A stretch of 64,000 bases of DNA from Antedon mediterranea (taxonomy: Eukaryota; Echinodermata; Crinoidea; Comatulida; Antedonidae). A program made the translations under genes and the position numbers. How positions within the stretch are numbered: position 1 is the stretch's first letter; each line of letters starts with the position of its first letter. This document shows positions 11,481-22,000 of the stretch, piece after piece. The notes below the pieces were generated by a model. The model made no database searches, was not told the origin of the DNA, and worked only from the letters and a program-made list of their open reading frames with translations. The stretch spans positions 21,141,201 to 21,205,200 of the forward strand of contig NC_092670.1 in NCBI RefSeq assembly GCF_964355755.1, written 5' to 3'.

Positions 11481-12310
11481 TGTTGGCTCTTTAGGTACGT
11501 GTTTTCGCTGGCCTGTGACCGGGAATTTCCATTTATACACGCATCTTACAAACACGTAAAGTCGTGACATGCAAACGGTGAGATAGTAGAACAGTGGTGA
11601 TGCCGTAAGCTTTAGAGTTTGCAGTGACTTTTTTTTTTAAAAAAACAATGAAACGCGCGAAATCGGAATACTTGAAATAAAATGTGCTCGTAATCAAATG
11701 AAAAGACCTAATTGTACTGACTGTTAACATTTTTTTTAATTACGCGTTTCACGTTGGTATTAATACATTATGGAATAGTTTGTTAAATAATATAATCATT
11801 CAAATCGCGATTAACTGTAACAATTATTACTCCATGCTTTGCCTTTAGTACACACAATAAATACTGACAGTATTAAGGCCACTTAATAGGCCTACCTGGG
11901 TCTCGTATATCCGTCGTTTAATTAAATCAAACTATTATTTTGAAAGTATATTATTATTATGCGTTACTGATACCATTGATAATATTTCAACAACGATCAA
12001 TCTGATTATTGATTGAAAATTTTGAAGTACTAAACTAATTAATTGAAGCTATTGCATAAAACAGGCCTGGATAATGAGGATAAGGTTTATAATAGATGAG
12101 GTTCATAAATAATATCATGGTATAAATACTCTAAAGCCTCCTTATATCACTAAAGTAAGATATTATGTTGAATTGAATATTTCTAAAATAAAATAAATTT
12201 ATTATGCGATTGGTAATAAAAGTATTAAAAACTCATTTAATTTTTGTATTTTTTGTGACTTTGTACAGTATGTATTTTCATTAAAAAAGTGAGCCCCCTG
12301 GATGGTATTT
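11481..12310. other. no gene seen upstream of ATP5PD
   Basis: AT-rich, with no credible exon or element apart from the promoter-proximal YY1-like site annotated next. Confidence 0.4.
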
Positions 12311-12321
12311 TTCTACGAACA

Positions 12322-12333
12322 GCCGCCATCTTG
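12322..12333 (-). promoter_or_regulatory. YY1-like site in the ATP5PD promoter
   Basis: GCCGCCATCTTG reads CAAGATGGCGGC on the minus strand, a full match to the YY1 core. It lies about 70 bp upstream of the ATP5PD start codon. YY1 sites close to the start are common in animal nuclear genes for oxidative phosphorylation; binding here is inferred. Confidence 0.55.
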
Positions 12334-12399
12334 AATTTCGCCCGGTGTGTAAGAATAGTTCTATTTATCCAGGACTAATTAATTAAGATAAACGTAGTT

Positions 12400-15300
12400 A
12401 TGGCGGCGAAAAGAGTAGCCCAGAAAGCTGTGGATTGGGCAGCTTTTGCGGAAAGAGTTCCACCTAATCAAAAAGTACAATTTAATGCTTTAAAAGGAAA
12501 ATCAGATGCAATAAAGGCGAAGTAAGTTTCGATCAGGTAGCTAGGATAGGAGGCCTAGCTAGGCTAGTGACTAGGCCAGGCTAGGCCACACATAAGACCG
12601 CACAGGACACACACATGCCTGCTGAACGCATGACTGAGCACTAGGGCCCAGCTTTCTAGCTAAGCCTAGGATAGGCGTTGTGGTCTGCTCTAGGTAGCCA
12701 CACGGACTTTTTAGCATTATTTTTCAATACATTTTAATTAACTCACCGCAACGCCACCTCAATTTAATAAAGTGGCGTATATTTTTATTATCATCAGATT
12801 CACTATTATTTAGTAGGGCCTAGGCCTATTAGTATTAATAAGTATTATCAATAACATAGACATAGTTGTCAATAATTAATCAATACAATGTTTGGCGCTA
12901 GTTTCGTTTCGCACCTGTTTTTATTTCGGATTCCTTTTGTCTCCAAATTGTTAAGCAACTTATTGTGAATACCACACCTTAAAATTGGGCCTCATAATGC
13001 ACTTGTCAATTGTATGACCCACTATACGACCCCCGGGAGAGGTGCGTCATGGGTGCGTCATTTACAAATAATTACTGACGCAGGGGTGCGTCAAAAAACC
13101 TAGATGGTACGTCACATCAATGAACAAGGTGTGTCAATGTCCGTCACTTTACCACCCACCATATCATAAACAACATGGTCACAGTGCGTCAAAATGGGTG
13201 CGTCATGGTCACCTAAAGGTACAGTAAGTCACCTTTTTGACGCACGGGTGCGTCATGGTATTCAAAAGTATGACGCACATCGGACAAATGACGCACCTCT
13301 CCCGGGGGTCGTATAGTGGGTCATACAATTGACAAGTGCATAAGTACTTTTATGAAGAAGAATCACATAAAAAGTAACTAATAAATCCTTAAATTGATGA
13401 TTTTACAGACATGTTTTTCGCATACCGTTCGCGAATTTAGCATACTCGAAGTTCAATATTTTCGTTTCTATGGAGCGCCAAAAGAGCAACAACAATAGAT
13501 GGTTAAAAACTCAGTGGAATGCGTCTTCTTTTAATGCATTTATTATTGAAATACACGTTTGATTTTAATATATTTTGTCAATAAAAATGCTGTAACATTT
13601 TACTGCTAATAATTTGCTGTTTTCAAATAGCAACCAACCCTAGACCTAAGAGTAAGACTAAGACTAAGAGGAATATTATTTAGATCAGGTATACCCCTAC
13701 AGTACATGTAATATGATGATGAATTTGTCGATTTTCATTCCTAAAAGTTCCTGCAAAAACCATGTACAGTATCAACAGTAATATTTTTGTTGCATTGACA
13801 TTGACAAAATATGATAAAATTGAACGTAATTTTCACCAATAAATGCATTAAATATACGCAATTTATTGAGTTTTTAGCCCTCTATTATGATTCCTCTTTT
13901 GGCGGTCCATAGAAACAACAACATTGAACATGGAGTATGCGAAATTCACAAACCGATGTGCGAGAGAAACACACCTGTAAATTCATCAATTTAAAGGATT
14001 AATTTTTTACTTTTTGTGTGATCTCCTTCGTAAAAATATTTTTGAGGCCTAATTCTAAGGTGTGGTACTCGCGATAAAGTTATATTAACCAATTTTGAGT
14101 CAAAATAAACGACAGGTGCGAAACGGAACTAGCGCCCAATGTTTTAACTAGCCTAGGCCTAATAACTATTATTTATTCTGTTTTACCTTTCTTTAATTAT
14201 TAGTTTGAAAGCTTCCAAAGTACAGTATTTTTTTTATGTATTCATTTTTCATACATTTTAATTAGTTGGCCTATTTCATTTTAATGTAGATTTATGATGA
14301 CACCAGAAAAGCCACCAGCAATTGACTGGGCCTTTTACAAAAACAAAGTTCCTGTTGCAGGACTGGTTGACAAGTTCCAAAAGCAGGTATTTTTATCATC
14401 TATCTATATAATTCCTATATTTTTTTTTTATCATCAGAATGAACAATCAAACATAGTTGTCAATTATCAATGTTTTTAACTAATAACTATTCTGTTTTAC
14501 CTTTAATTATTAGTTTGAAAGCTTCAAGGTACCATATCCAACAGAGTCTGTTACCCCTATGATTGCTGACCAGGAAAAGCAAATGGTAATAACTATGACA
14601 ATAATTTTATTGCAGTAATCATCAGCAATAGTACTACATGTTTTGTTTTATGAAAATTATTCCAGTCCTAATAGAGACACTGATAAATTTAGAAGCAATT
14701 TTGCTCTTATCTACCACCGATATGCCTTACTTTCTATAAAGATCTGTTGACACTATCAAGCTAGTTTGACAAAAAAATGTGCCAACAAATATGGTAGTGA
14801 TATGATGTCATCGTGTCGATATATGGGCACATGACCTAAAGTTTGACATGGCATAAGATTTTCAAGAAGAGTAGTTGAAAAATGTTCAAACTTGTGTTTA
14901 GCAACTGAAGTGCTTGAAAAAACATGTATGATGAATGTGATTATACTGTTTTAATTAATTTATAATTTGATTGTTTACCTACAGGACAAACAAGCATCAG
15001 ATTTTAAAGTTGAGTCTGACAAGCGAGTTGCAAAATATGAACAAGAGGTAAGAAACACCAAGTGTAATGTAATATAACATTAATGCTGTTTGGTATTACT
15101 AATGTACAATCTTGCTGTAAACCAATTTATAGCGTAAATCTTCTAATAGTAACCCACACTCTATTAGTAACCCTTCTTCTAATAGTAACCCCTCTTCTAA
15201 TAGTAACCCCTCTTCTAATAGTAACCCCTCTTCTAATAGTAGCCCACCTTATAAGTCAATCTCTAATAATAACCCACTACACTCGAGTCACAAAAACGTA

Positions 15301-15891
15301 TGATGCAGCCATATTTTGAAAATAAGGAGATAATGCATGTTAATCTCGGGAGTGGGAAGGATTGAGTGTTTTTTAGATTAATAAAATAAAGTTAGAGTTC
15401 AAACAAATTTGTTTATTCGTACTGTTTTATTATTTTTCTATGAGTTTCTGACCGGAAAAGTTGGGGTGGGTTACTATTTTCAGGTGCCTAATTTAAGATT
15501 AGTAATAGGAACCCACTACTCTAATAGTAACCCCCTTCTAATAGTAACCCACCCTAAAAAACAATCAAAGAATAATAACCCAGGGTTACAATTAGAAGAT
15601 TTATGGTACAGAGTCTAAAAAAAGCATACCTATTATAAAGTGATATATAGTGCAAATGAATGTATAACCATACATCGTGATCTGTAAGTTTATGGCATGC
15701 ATATTAACCTTATTAATAAATATTGTTTCCATTTTGTTTCTTTCTTGTGACAGATAGCAAAGCTGAACAGCATGATCCCATTTGAAGAGATGACAAAAGA
15801 AGAATTTGTAGAATATTTCCCAGAGAGTGTTGATTATATAAAGAAATATCCATACTGGCCACATAAGCCAATCTGGGAGCAGAAGGCATAG
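12400..15891 (+). CDS. ATP5PD: ATP synthase subunit d, mitochondrial (peripheral stalk)
   Basis: Subunit d of the F1Fo-ATP synthase stator stalk in the mitochondrial inner membrane, which holds F1 against rotation. Five coding exons with GT-AG introns: 12400-12521, 14290-14386, 14514-14585, 14985-15047, 15754-15891. The phases join cleanly to give 163 aa, the usual length (about 161). Family landmarks seen: AVDWAAFAERVP near residue 11, AIDWAFYKNKV in exon 2, and the C-terminal MTKEEFVEYFPE and YPYWPHKPIWEQ. There is no cleavable presequence, as expected for this subunit. The start ATG sits in GTT-ATG-GCG, 70 bp below a YY1-like site. Intron 1 holds a hAT-like element with a nested MITE and a partial copy of the exon-3 edge; intron 3 holds a MITE family A copy; intron 4 holds an 18-bp repeat. 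AATAAA follows at 16,164. Confidence 0.95.
12785..12893 (+). repeat. duplicated ATP5PD intron-2 sequence, left part
   Basis: Contains TTATCATCAGATTCA and ACATAGTTGTCAAT, matching 14,410-14,480 (TTATCATCAGAATGA, ACATAGTTGTCAAT), the DNA just upstream of exon 3. It continues after the inserted hAT-like element at 14,137-14,225. Confidence 0.65.
12894..14136. mobile_element. hAT-like foldback element (1.24 kb) with 8-bp TSD
   Basis: Ends in GGCGCTAGTTTCGTTTCGCA and its inverse TGCGAAACGGAACTAGCGCC, flanked by the 8-bp direct repeat CAATGTTT (12,886-12,893 and 14,137-14,144). Long inverted arms continue inward: ACACCTTA...GGCCTCA, AAATTGATGA, CATACTCGAAGTTCAATATT and GGAGCGCCAAAAGAG, each facing an inverted partner. 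No transposase frame. An 8-bp TSD is the hAT hallmark. A second MITE is nested in its left arm. Confidence 0.8.
12997..13341. mobile_element. nested palindromic MITE with TAA TSD, Harbinger-like
   Basis: A 345-bp element whose first and last roughly 54 bp are perfect inverted repeats (TGCACTTGTCAATTGTATGA ... facing TCATACAATTGACAAGTGCA) and include CCCCCGGGAGAGGTGCGTCA. It is flanked by TAA on both sides and interrupts the left arm of the hAT-like element; the uninterrupted counterpart is GGCCTCAAAAATATTTTTAC-like sequence in the right arm (about 14,030). The interior is a run of GGGTGCGTCA / TGACGCAC repeats. Confidence 0.85.
14137..14225 (+). pseudogene. partial copy of ATP5PD exon 3 with its acceptor, inside intron 1
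   Basis: ATTCTGTTTTACCTTTC...TTAATTATTAG followed by TTTGAAAGCTTCCAAAGTAC copies the real intron-2 end and first 15-20 bases of exon 3 (14,488-14,535). The copy keeps the AG acceptor but decays after about 15 exon bases and lies upstream of exon 2, so it is a non-functional duplicate. Confidence 0.75.
14739..14857 (+). mobile_element. MITE family A, copy 3 (eroded, ATP5PD intron 3)
   Basis: GATCTGTTGACACTATCAAG at the left, internal ATATGGTAGTGATATGATGT and CATATGACC-type sequence, and a degraded AAAGTTTGACATGG right end. Confidence 0.65.
15145..15275 (+). repeat. 18-bp tandem repeat in ATP5PD intron 4
   Basis: Six or so copies of TCTAATAGTAACCCCTCT and variants. Three further scattered units (CTAATAGTAACCC) lie at 15,518-15,555 in the same intron, so the repeat has spread locally. 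Confidence 0.8.
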
Positions 15892-17006
15892 GCACAACAT
15901 GCATCCATTGTCAACAAGAGATAGTGCCAATTAAGACTCCTCTGGTAAACTATTTGAAATATAAAGCACCCATGTTGTTAAAAGAACCACTCTTAGCAGT
16001 TAGGAAAACATTGTAATGGCAATATTGTTTACATATCTCTTGTTTCAATATAATTTAGTACTGTAATTCAGGACTAGGCTAAGTAAAAACGTGTTTGAAG
16101 TGTGTCACTAATAACTATTCTCTACAAACCTTTACCTAGAATGTTAAATGAGTAACAGATATGAATAAATGAAAGAGTTATATTATTCATTGTCTGTGCA
16201 TGGATTTATGTTAATGTAAAGTCTATATTTATTGTCTTTTTTTGTTAGTCCACCATTCAGCGTTTCAATAATTGTATGACGTATGAAACGCCATTTGTGT
16301 CAAATATTTATCTTTTTGCTAATAATAATCAACAGTCTAGACTAAGCAGAATAGGAGTATAGGAAATAACAAAAATGGAAAGCAACCTAGCTTAAACAGC
16401 AGTGAAATTATACTATTCCTGGTGACTTGTTAACCATAGTTTGATGTGAACGTTACTAATGTGATTATTCCAGTGATTAACCTGTTCATCACACCTGGCA
16501 GGTGGCATAACTTGTTTATTTTGGACATGTTCTAGTTTTATCTAGGTTTAGTGGACATGTGACAGATGACATCATCAAAACAGGAAGCGAATCAAGGTAA
16601 ACAACTAATGATTCCAATGAGTAACATGTGTATGAAAAAAAAAATATAAGATATAAAAATAAACTATTTAAATTAACGCCATGGGTATTCTTCTGACATG
16701 TGTACCCATGCCATGGCAAGCATTTCAAATGAACAACAGGGAGGTACTTATAAAGGATAAAACCACACCCACCATAATTAGGAGCTAAGGTGTACAGTCT
16801 TCCTAACTTGGAAAATGAAATATCGGTTGGTTTTATTAAACTATAGAGGGTGTTATAATACTACATCAATCCATAGAGGGCACTTATAATAAAAATACTG
16901 CATATAGGGAAAGTACCTGATGACAGCTGGTACACCACAATGTTTGTTGTACATTTTACAGACTACGAGTAGGCTAATATCACATTACTATGTGCGGACA
17001 CAAGAC
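15892..17006 (+). other. ATP5PD 3' UTR and downstream DNA
   Basis: The likely 3' UTR runs to the poly(A) signal AATAAA at 16,164-16,169. Beyond it there is no gene. At 16,285-16,302 a short stretch TATGAAACGCCATTTGTGT resembles part of the large foldback's outer repeat, too short to call. Confidence 0.5.
16164..16169 (+). terminator. poly(A) signal of ATP5PD
   Basis: Canonical AATAAA 270 bp after the stop codon. Confidence 0.55.
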
Positions 17007-17007
17007 T

Positions 17008-17325
17008 GTTGAGTGGCCGAGCGGTTAAGACAGTGGAACCGTAATTACGTAGCCATAACATCGGCAGGGGTTCGAGGCTCACTCACTCCATGGTAGAACG
17101 AGTCTAAGATAAGGACTATAAACCGCAGGTCCAGTGTACACATCCAGCTCGTGTGCACTTTAAAAAACCTAGTACATCTTTCGAGACGAGTAGGGGGTTA
17201 CCCCGGTCCGGTGTATTAGTACATCACAGTCACTGATCATAACTGGGCCCTCTGGGAGACCAGTCTTTGACAGAAGAAGTTACCCAGTATAAATAAATAT
17301 TTCAATCAATTTCAATCAATGATTA
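17008..17325 (+). mobile_element. tRNA-derived SINE, family B (Leu/Ser-like head)
   Basis: The head GAGTGGCCGAGCGGTTAAGA is a class-II tRNA A box and GGGGTTCGAGGCTC is a B box. A roughly 190-bp body follows (ATAAGGACTATAAACCGCAG, GAGTAGGGGGTTACCCCGGT), then a TTTCAATCAA repeat tail. Related minus-strand pieces lie at 11,213-11,480 and 31,540-31,630. Confidence 0.8.
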
Positions 17326-17715
17326 GCTTATAAATGAAGACTCACTCAACATAAACGATCACATAATGGAGTAGCGTTTTATATTTATTTTGTTCTTTAA
17401 AAAAAATTATGAAATAAATAGTTTATAGTTTAAATTACACATAACCTTTCACCTAAATAATTTCAATTCATAATTGTTCATTCTATAATTCAATTTTCAA
17501 ATCAATTTTATATTAATATACTTTGTCCATAATATATAGCCCGTCACATATCTTTCAGTTTTTGTTCTGTTTCCAGCACCATGTATTTAATAGAAAGATA
17601 TTGACCTCAAATGGGCACAACCAGGTTTATCAAACTAAATTTGTAATTATAAATCATTTGAATGAATGATGGCGATTATTTAACTGATATTTATAATTCT
17701 TATTTTATATATTTA

Positions 17716-17950
17716 GGCAAATTGCCAAGGATAACCATAAGCGAATTCATTCACCATCCTTCTTAAAGGTGGCAATCTTGTTCACAATGCAAACATATAC
17801 ACAAGATGCTCTATTAAACATAGTCTTATTGTTATTTCAAGTCTTTGTGAGTAGAGTTAAAATTAGAACAAATCCCGACACTGAAAGGATTTGAACCCAG
17901 TACCCTTGGATTGGTAGCCAAGCATCATAACCACCAAGCGAAACTCCACC
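17716..17950 (-). mobile_element. tRNA-derived SINE, family A
   Basis: The minus strand from 17,950 reads a tRNA-like head (TTGGTGGTTATGATGCTTGG as A box, GGGTTCAAATCC as B box) and ends leftward in the core ATTGCCACCTTTAAGAAGG ... CCTTGGCAATTTGCC. The same core is at 31,009-31,075 and, diverged, 11,213-11,275; a similar head is at 44,300-44,390. Confidence 0.65.
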
Positions 17951-18192
17951 CCAAATATTACATTATCTCATATTTTCAACTAATATACAATACAACCCAT
18001 TATATTTCAATTAAAATAAAATATAATCTTTAAATTTAATGTTTTAAATTTAGTCAAATATTCTATAAGAATATCAGAATGTAAATAGATATGTTTTGCA
18101 TTCTTAATTTAAATTTTTAATTAAATTATAATTCGTTATCATAAGAATACCAATTCATTGTAATGGGTTAAAATATAACAGTAATATACTAG
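17951..18192. other. no gene seen
   Basis: Very AT-rich DNA between SINE A and the segmental duplication; nothing recognised. Confidence 0.4.
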
Positions 18193-18550
18193 TTCATGAA
18201 ACAAAATGAGATAAACAAGTAGAAAATATTATTATTATTAGATTCAATTTGAATTTGTTGGCTTCTCCCTATGTCGAAATTATGGAACAACATATGCAGT
18301 CACTGTGAATATGAATTGTTGACACCTACACCTTGTGATGCATTGTAAAAAATATTTTTAACTCTCTGACCAACTTCTAGTACCGACTTAAAAAATGTGA
18401 AAGTTCATACAGCTCTATCTACACTACCAAACTAGTTTGACAAACAAAGTGTGATGTGCCCAAATATAGTAGTGATATGACATCATCGTATCCATATATA
18501 GGCACTTCACATTTGTTTGTCACTGAAGGTTTGATAGTGTAGACAGAGCT
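18193..18550. repeat. segmental duplication, copy 1 (partner at 24.9 kb)
   Basis: About 340 bp matching 24,909-25,253 with few changes (AAAATGAGATAAACAAGTAG, GAATTTGTTGGCTTCTCCCT, TTGACACCTACACCTTGTGA). Both copies include a MITE family A element at the same place. Confidence 0.85.
18411..18550 (+). mobile_element. MITE family A, copy 4
   Basis: Both ends present: AGCTCTATCTACACTACCAA and TTTGATAGTGTAGACAGAGCT. Part of the duplicated block shared with 25,141-25,253. Confidence 0.85.
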
Positions 18551-19053
18551 TTATTTGCTCAAATAAATTATGACAAAAATATATTAAGTCCTACCCCAGG
18601 AAAAATAGCAATTTTTTCAATTGTAAGCATTCTCATACAGTATGTAGTACACTATAGTTTATGATGCAAAATTCAAACTCAAGTAACAAACATATTATTT
18701 AAAAGTTAAAATAATTAAAATAAAATGTATGTAAATATTAAAATGTTTACTTTTCAGTTACTCTTGATGCACCGAAAAAAACAAACAAACTTAAACTAAT
18801 ACTGCAGCAATACTATAGAAAAATAATGTAATAAAAATTACAAGTATTTGATCCAAAAATTTAAAAAAAGATTCGATGGGCATAGATGAATATTCTTCAA
18901 ACATAATGTGATTGAATACAAATACAGATACAAAGGGAAATGAATGAATGAAAGCTAAAAAAAGAGACCAAACTAACATGTACACAGTAGAGGGTGGGAT
19001 AAAGGATACACAAGAAAATTGCACTTGTTGTCAACATAACTCTTTAACACAAA
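18551..19053 (-). other. probable TMF1 3' UTR
   Basis: Sequence downstream (leftward) of the TMF1 stop. A minus-strand AATAAA (plus TTTATT, 18,550-18,555) could be the poly(A) signal, right at the edge of a MITE. No coding frame of substance. Confidence 0.35.
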
Positions 19054-22000
19054 TCACTTGTTTCGAATTAAATCTTCAATCTATAAAAAAAAAATAAAAA
19101 CAAATTAATTTAAATACCTTTTGCACTGGTTGAATTAAAAGCACTGCAAAAAAACATGTGTCCACTTAAAAGTAGCATTAATCTAAATGCCAAATTGGCT
19201 ACCAGATGTCTCTATGTAGATGGTTACCTGTACCAGTACCAGTACATTAGTGTATAGGACTTAGATTGTCTGTTGCTTTAACACCATAGGCAAATTCTGT
19301 AATACAGTAACACATATGTACTATGTATGGGTCACCTAAATTATTTTAAGGTTAGTGATTAGGCTTATGGCCTATGATATGGTGTCACATATGATACAAC
19401 TGTAACACTGTATTACAGGATTTGCCTAGGATACTTGAAAAATTATAGATACAGTACTGAGAATTCATCGTGTGCCACCTGTATTATAGTAAGGTTAGGA
19501 ATTAGGCTTATGGCCTATAATGTTTCACATATGATACCTATGTAATACTGTATTACAGGATTTGCCTATGATACAGGACAAATTATAGATACAGTACCGA
19601 GAATCAGCATGTATAGGCTTTTATAAACAGAATCAATAATGAAATGTACTAAAACTTACCTGTTGTCTGTACATTGACTTTACATCTTGGAGATCAAGTC
19701 TCAATTCCTCAACTTCCTCTGCCTTCTCGCCGTACATCTGGAGAACAGCATTGTAACGATGCTCCAAATCCTACAAAAAAGCAAAATACATGATCAAAAC
19801 CTTAACATATGGTTTTCCGTTTTTAGTAAAGCTCCGTCTACACTATCAAACATTATGTGACACAAAAATGTGATGTGCCCATATATGGACATGATGATGT
19901 CATACCACTACCATATTTGGGCACATCAAACTAGTTTGATAATGTAGGCAGAGCTTGAGAAAGAATTTGGGACCTTTGAGGCCGCACTTTTATCATTCTG
20001 CCTAAACAAAAGTTTTCCATCATTTTGATTTGGCTATATTTGATCAAATATACTGTTTGTTATGTTTTTAACTTACATTTAATTTCCGTTTAAGCTCTGG
20101 AAGTACTTTGACCTCATCCTCAAGTTCTTCTTTCTGATTGGCTAGATTTACGATCTCTTCAGCCATTGACCCCCTTGTTCGTTCTAACTGTACAATCTCT
20201 CCCTGAAAACATCATTAAATATATCTCATTTTCATATCATATCTGCCAATTATCATCTTTGTAGTATAGCACAACCTAAAGCTCTGTCTACACTATCAAA
20301 CTGTATGTGACAAAAAAAATGTGATGTGCCCATATATGGACATGATGTCATATCACTACCATATTTGGGCATATCACTACCATATCTTTTTTTGTCAAAC
20401 TAGTTTGATAATGTAGACAGAGCATAAGCAAAAACTACTTGTTCTATTAACATCCCTACCTGATACTGTGTTATCTCTCCCTCACGCTGTTTTAACTGCG
20501 ATTGTAAATTCTCCATTACTGATGTTGCTGAGCCTGCAGCAACACTGTCATAAACATTAGAAATACCACCCCCCGTGACTGAAATGGTACGTTCCAAAAT
20601 TTCACCCTATAAAAGAGAATATATTGAAATTTTAACTACCAAAGGAAGAGTACAATCTGGTTTTTTTATAGTAAATCATCATTTTTCTTGAGCCTCTGAC
20701 TTGATTTGGAGAATTCTTTAGTTACTTATAATAGACAACTTATTTTACCTTTTAACTTGTATATTTCTTTTTTTTCTGGCACATTTTCTGTGCATTGTTA
20801 AGTACATTGAGACTTTAGTATAATGCCTAAATTATTATCATAGAAGATGGTGTTTTACTGACCTGTGATGGTGAGAACATGTAAGGTGAATGATGATAGT
20901 GATTTTTGTCATCTTTGGTTGGTGTACTTGAACGGGATGTATGACTTTGTGAACTACTGCTATCATCCATCTGTGCCCTCTTTTCCTAAAATGCAAAATA
21001 TAATACAAATTAAACTTTTTTCTTGCTTCATAATAACAAAAAAAGAAAATTGGAAAAAATATTATTATTACCAGGGTAATCCAACAACAGGACACTGAGC
21101 TCGCCTTGCCAAGATAGGAACTTTAACAGTCCTTTGATCTTATGTCTGGCTGCGACAAATACCAACAGTACTGTACTATGTACATATTCTCTGTGGCACC
21201 TGGTGTCTATTAAGGGGTATGGAACTGATTGTTTTGCAGCCACAGATAAACCCTTTAATCTCCGGAGCTCAGCATTCTGTTGTTAGATTCCCTTACTATT
21301 ACTTAAAGTTCTAATATTAAAGATGTATTGTCCCTTGAAACACAAAAAATGGAAAAAAAAATATTCTAAATTTAAATTGGCCATATCAAAGTAATATTAA
21401 AGTTATTCACTTTAAGTCGAAAATTTGAGCCAAAAACAACAAGTTTACGTAATTAACAGGTAAATTAATTTGATTACATTTCGTCTGGGAAATCGTCGCA
21501 AGCGAAAGTAACCAAAGATTTAAAACCATGAGTATGCATTATGCATGATGCTAATTAGGATTGTTTACAACTCGTCACGGTTGAGAAGGTGTTTTCACAC
21601 AGATCGCGAGGAAGTTTTATGATTATGCATACAGAGTAGCCAAACAAGCGCATTGCATTACGAGATATGTTTTGATTGAAAACTTTGACTGGAAGTCAAA
21701 GTTATTTTTGAACAAAAAAACATCTGTATTTCGGTTAAATTATTTTTTTTTTCGACTAATTTTTGGTGAAAGTTAATAACTATTATGATACTTCAAAATT
21801 ACCCACTTTTTTTCGAAATAAAAAAAAAAGTTTTTGGGGAATTAGTCAAAGGGACAATACATCTTTAACATTTAACTTGGTGAATTTCAAGATTACCTTT
21901 TCCTTGATGGTATCCTGGGCAATCAGAAGTTTCTTGTGTTCTGTTTCCACCTTCATCTTTTCCACTTCCAGCTTTTTCTCTAACAATGCTTTATCCTTCT

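Noticed and set aside
15083-15319. Frame with LLIVTP repeats
   Set aside because: 18-bp tandem repeat inside ATP5PD intron 4.
16285-16302. Match to the foldback outer repeat (TATGAAACGCCATTTGTGT)
   Set aside because: Only about 19 bases with one mismatch and no continuation; could be chance or an old remnant.
17008-17095. Possible class-II tRNA gene
   Set aside because: A and B boxes are present but the acceptor stem does not close and the sequence continues into a SINE body with relatives elsewhere in the window.
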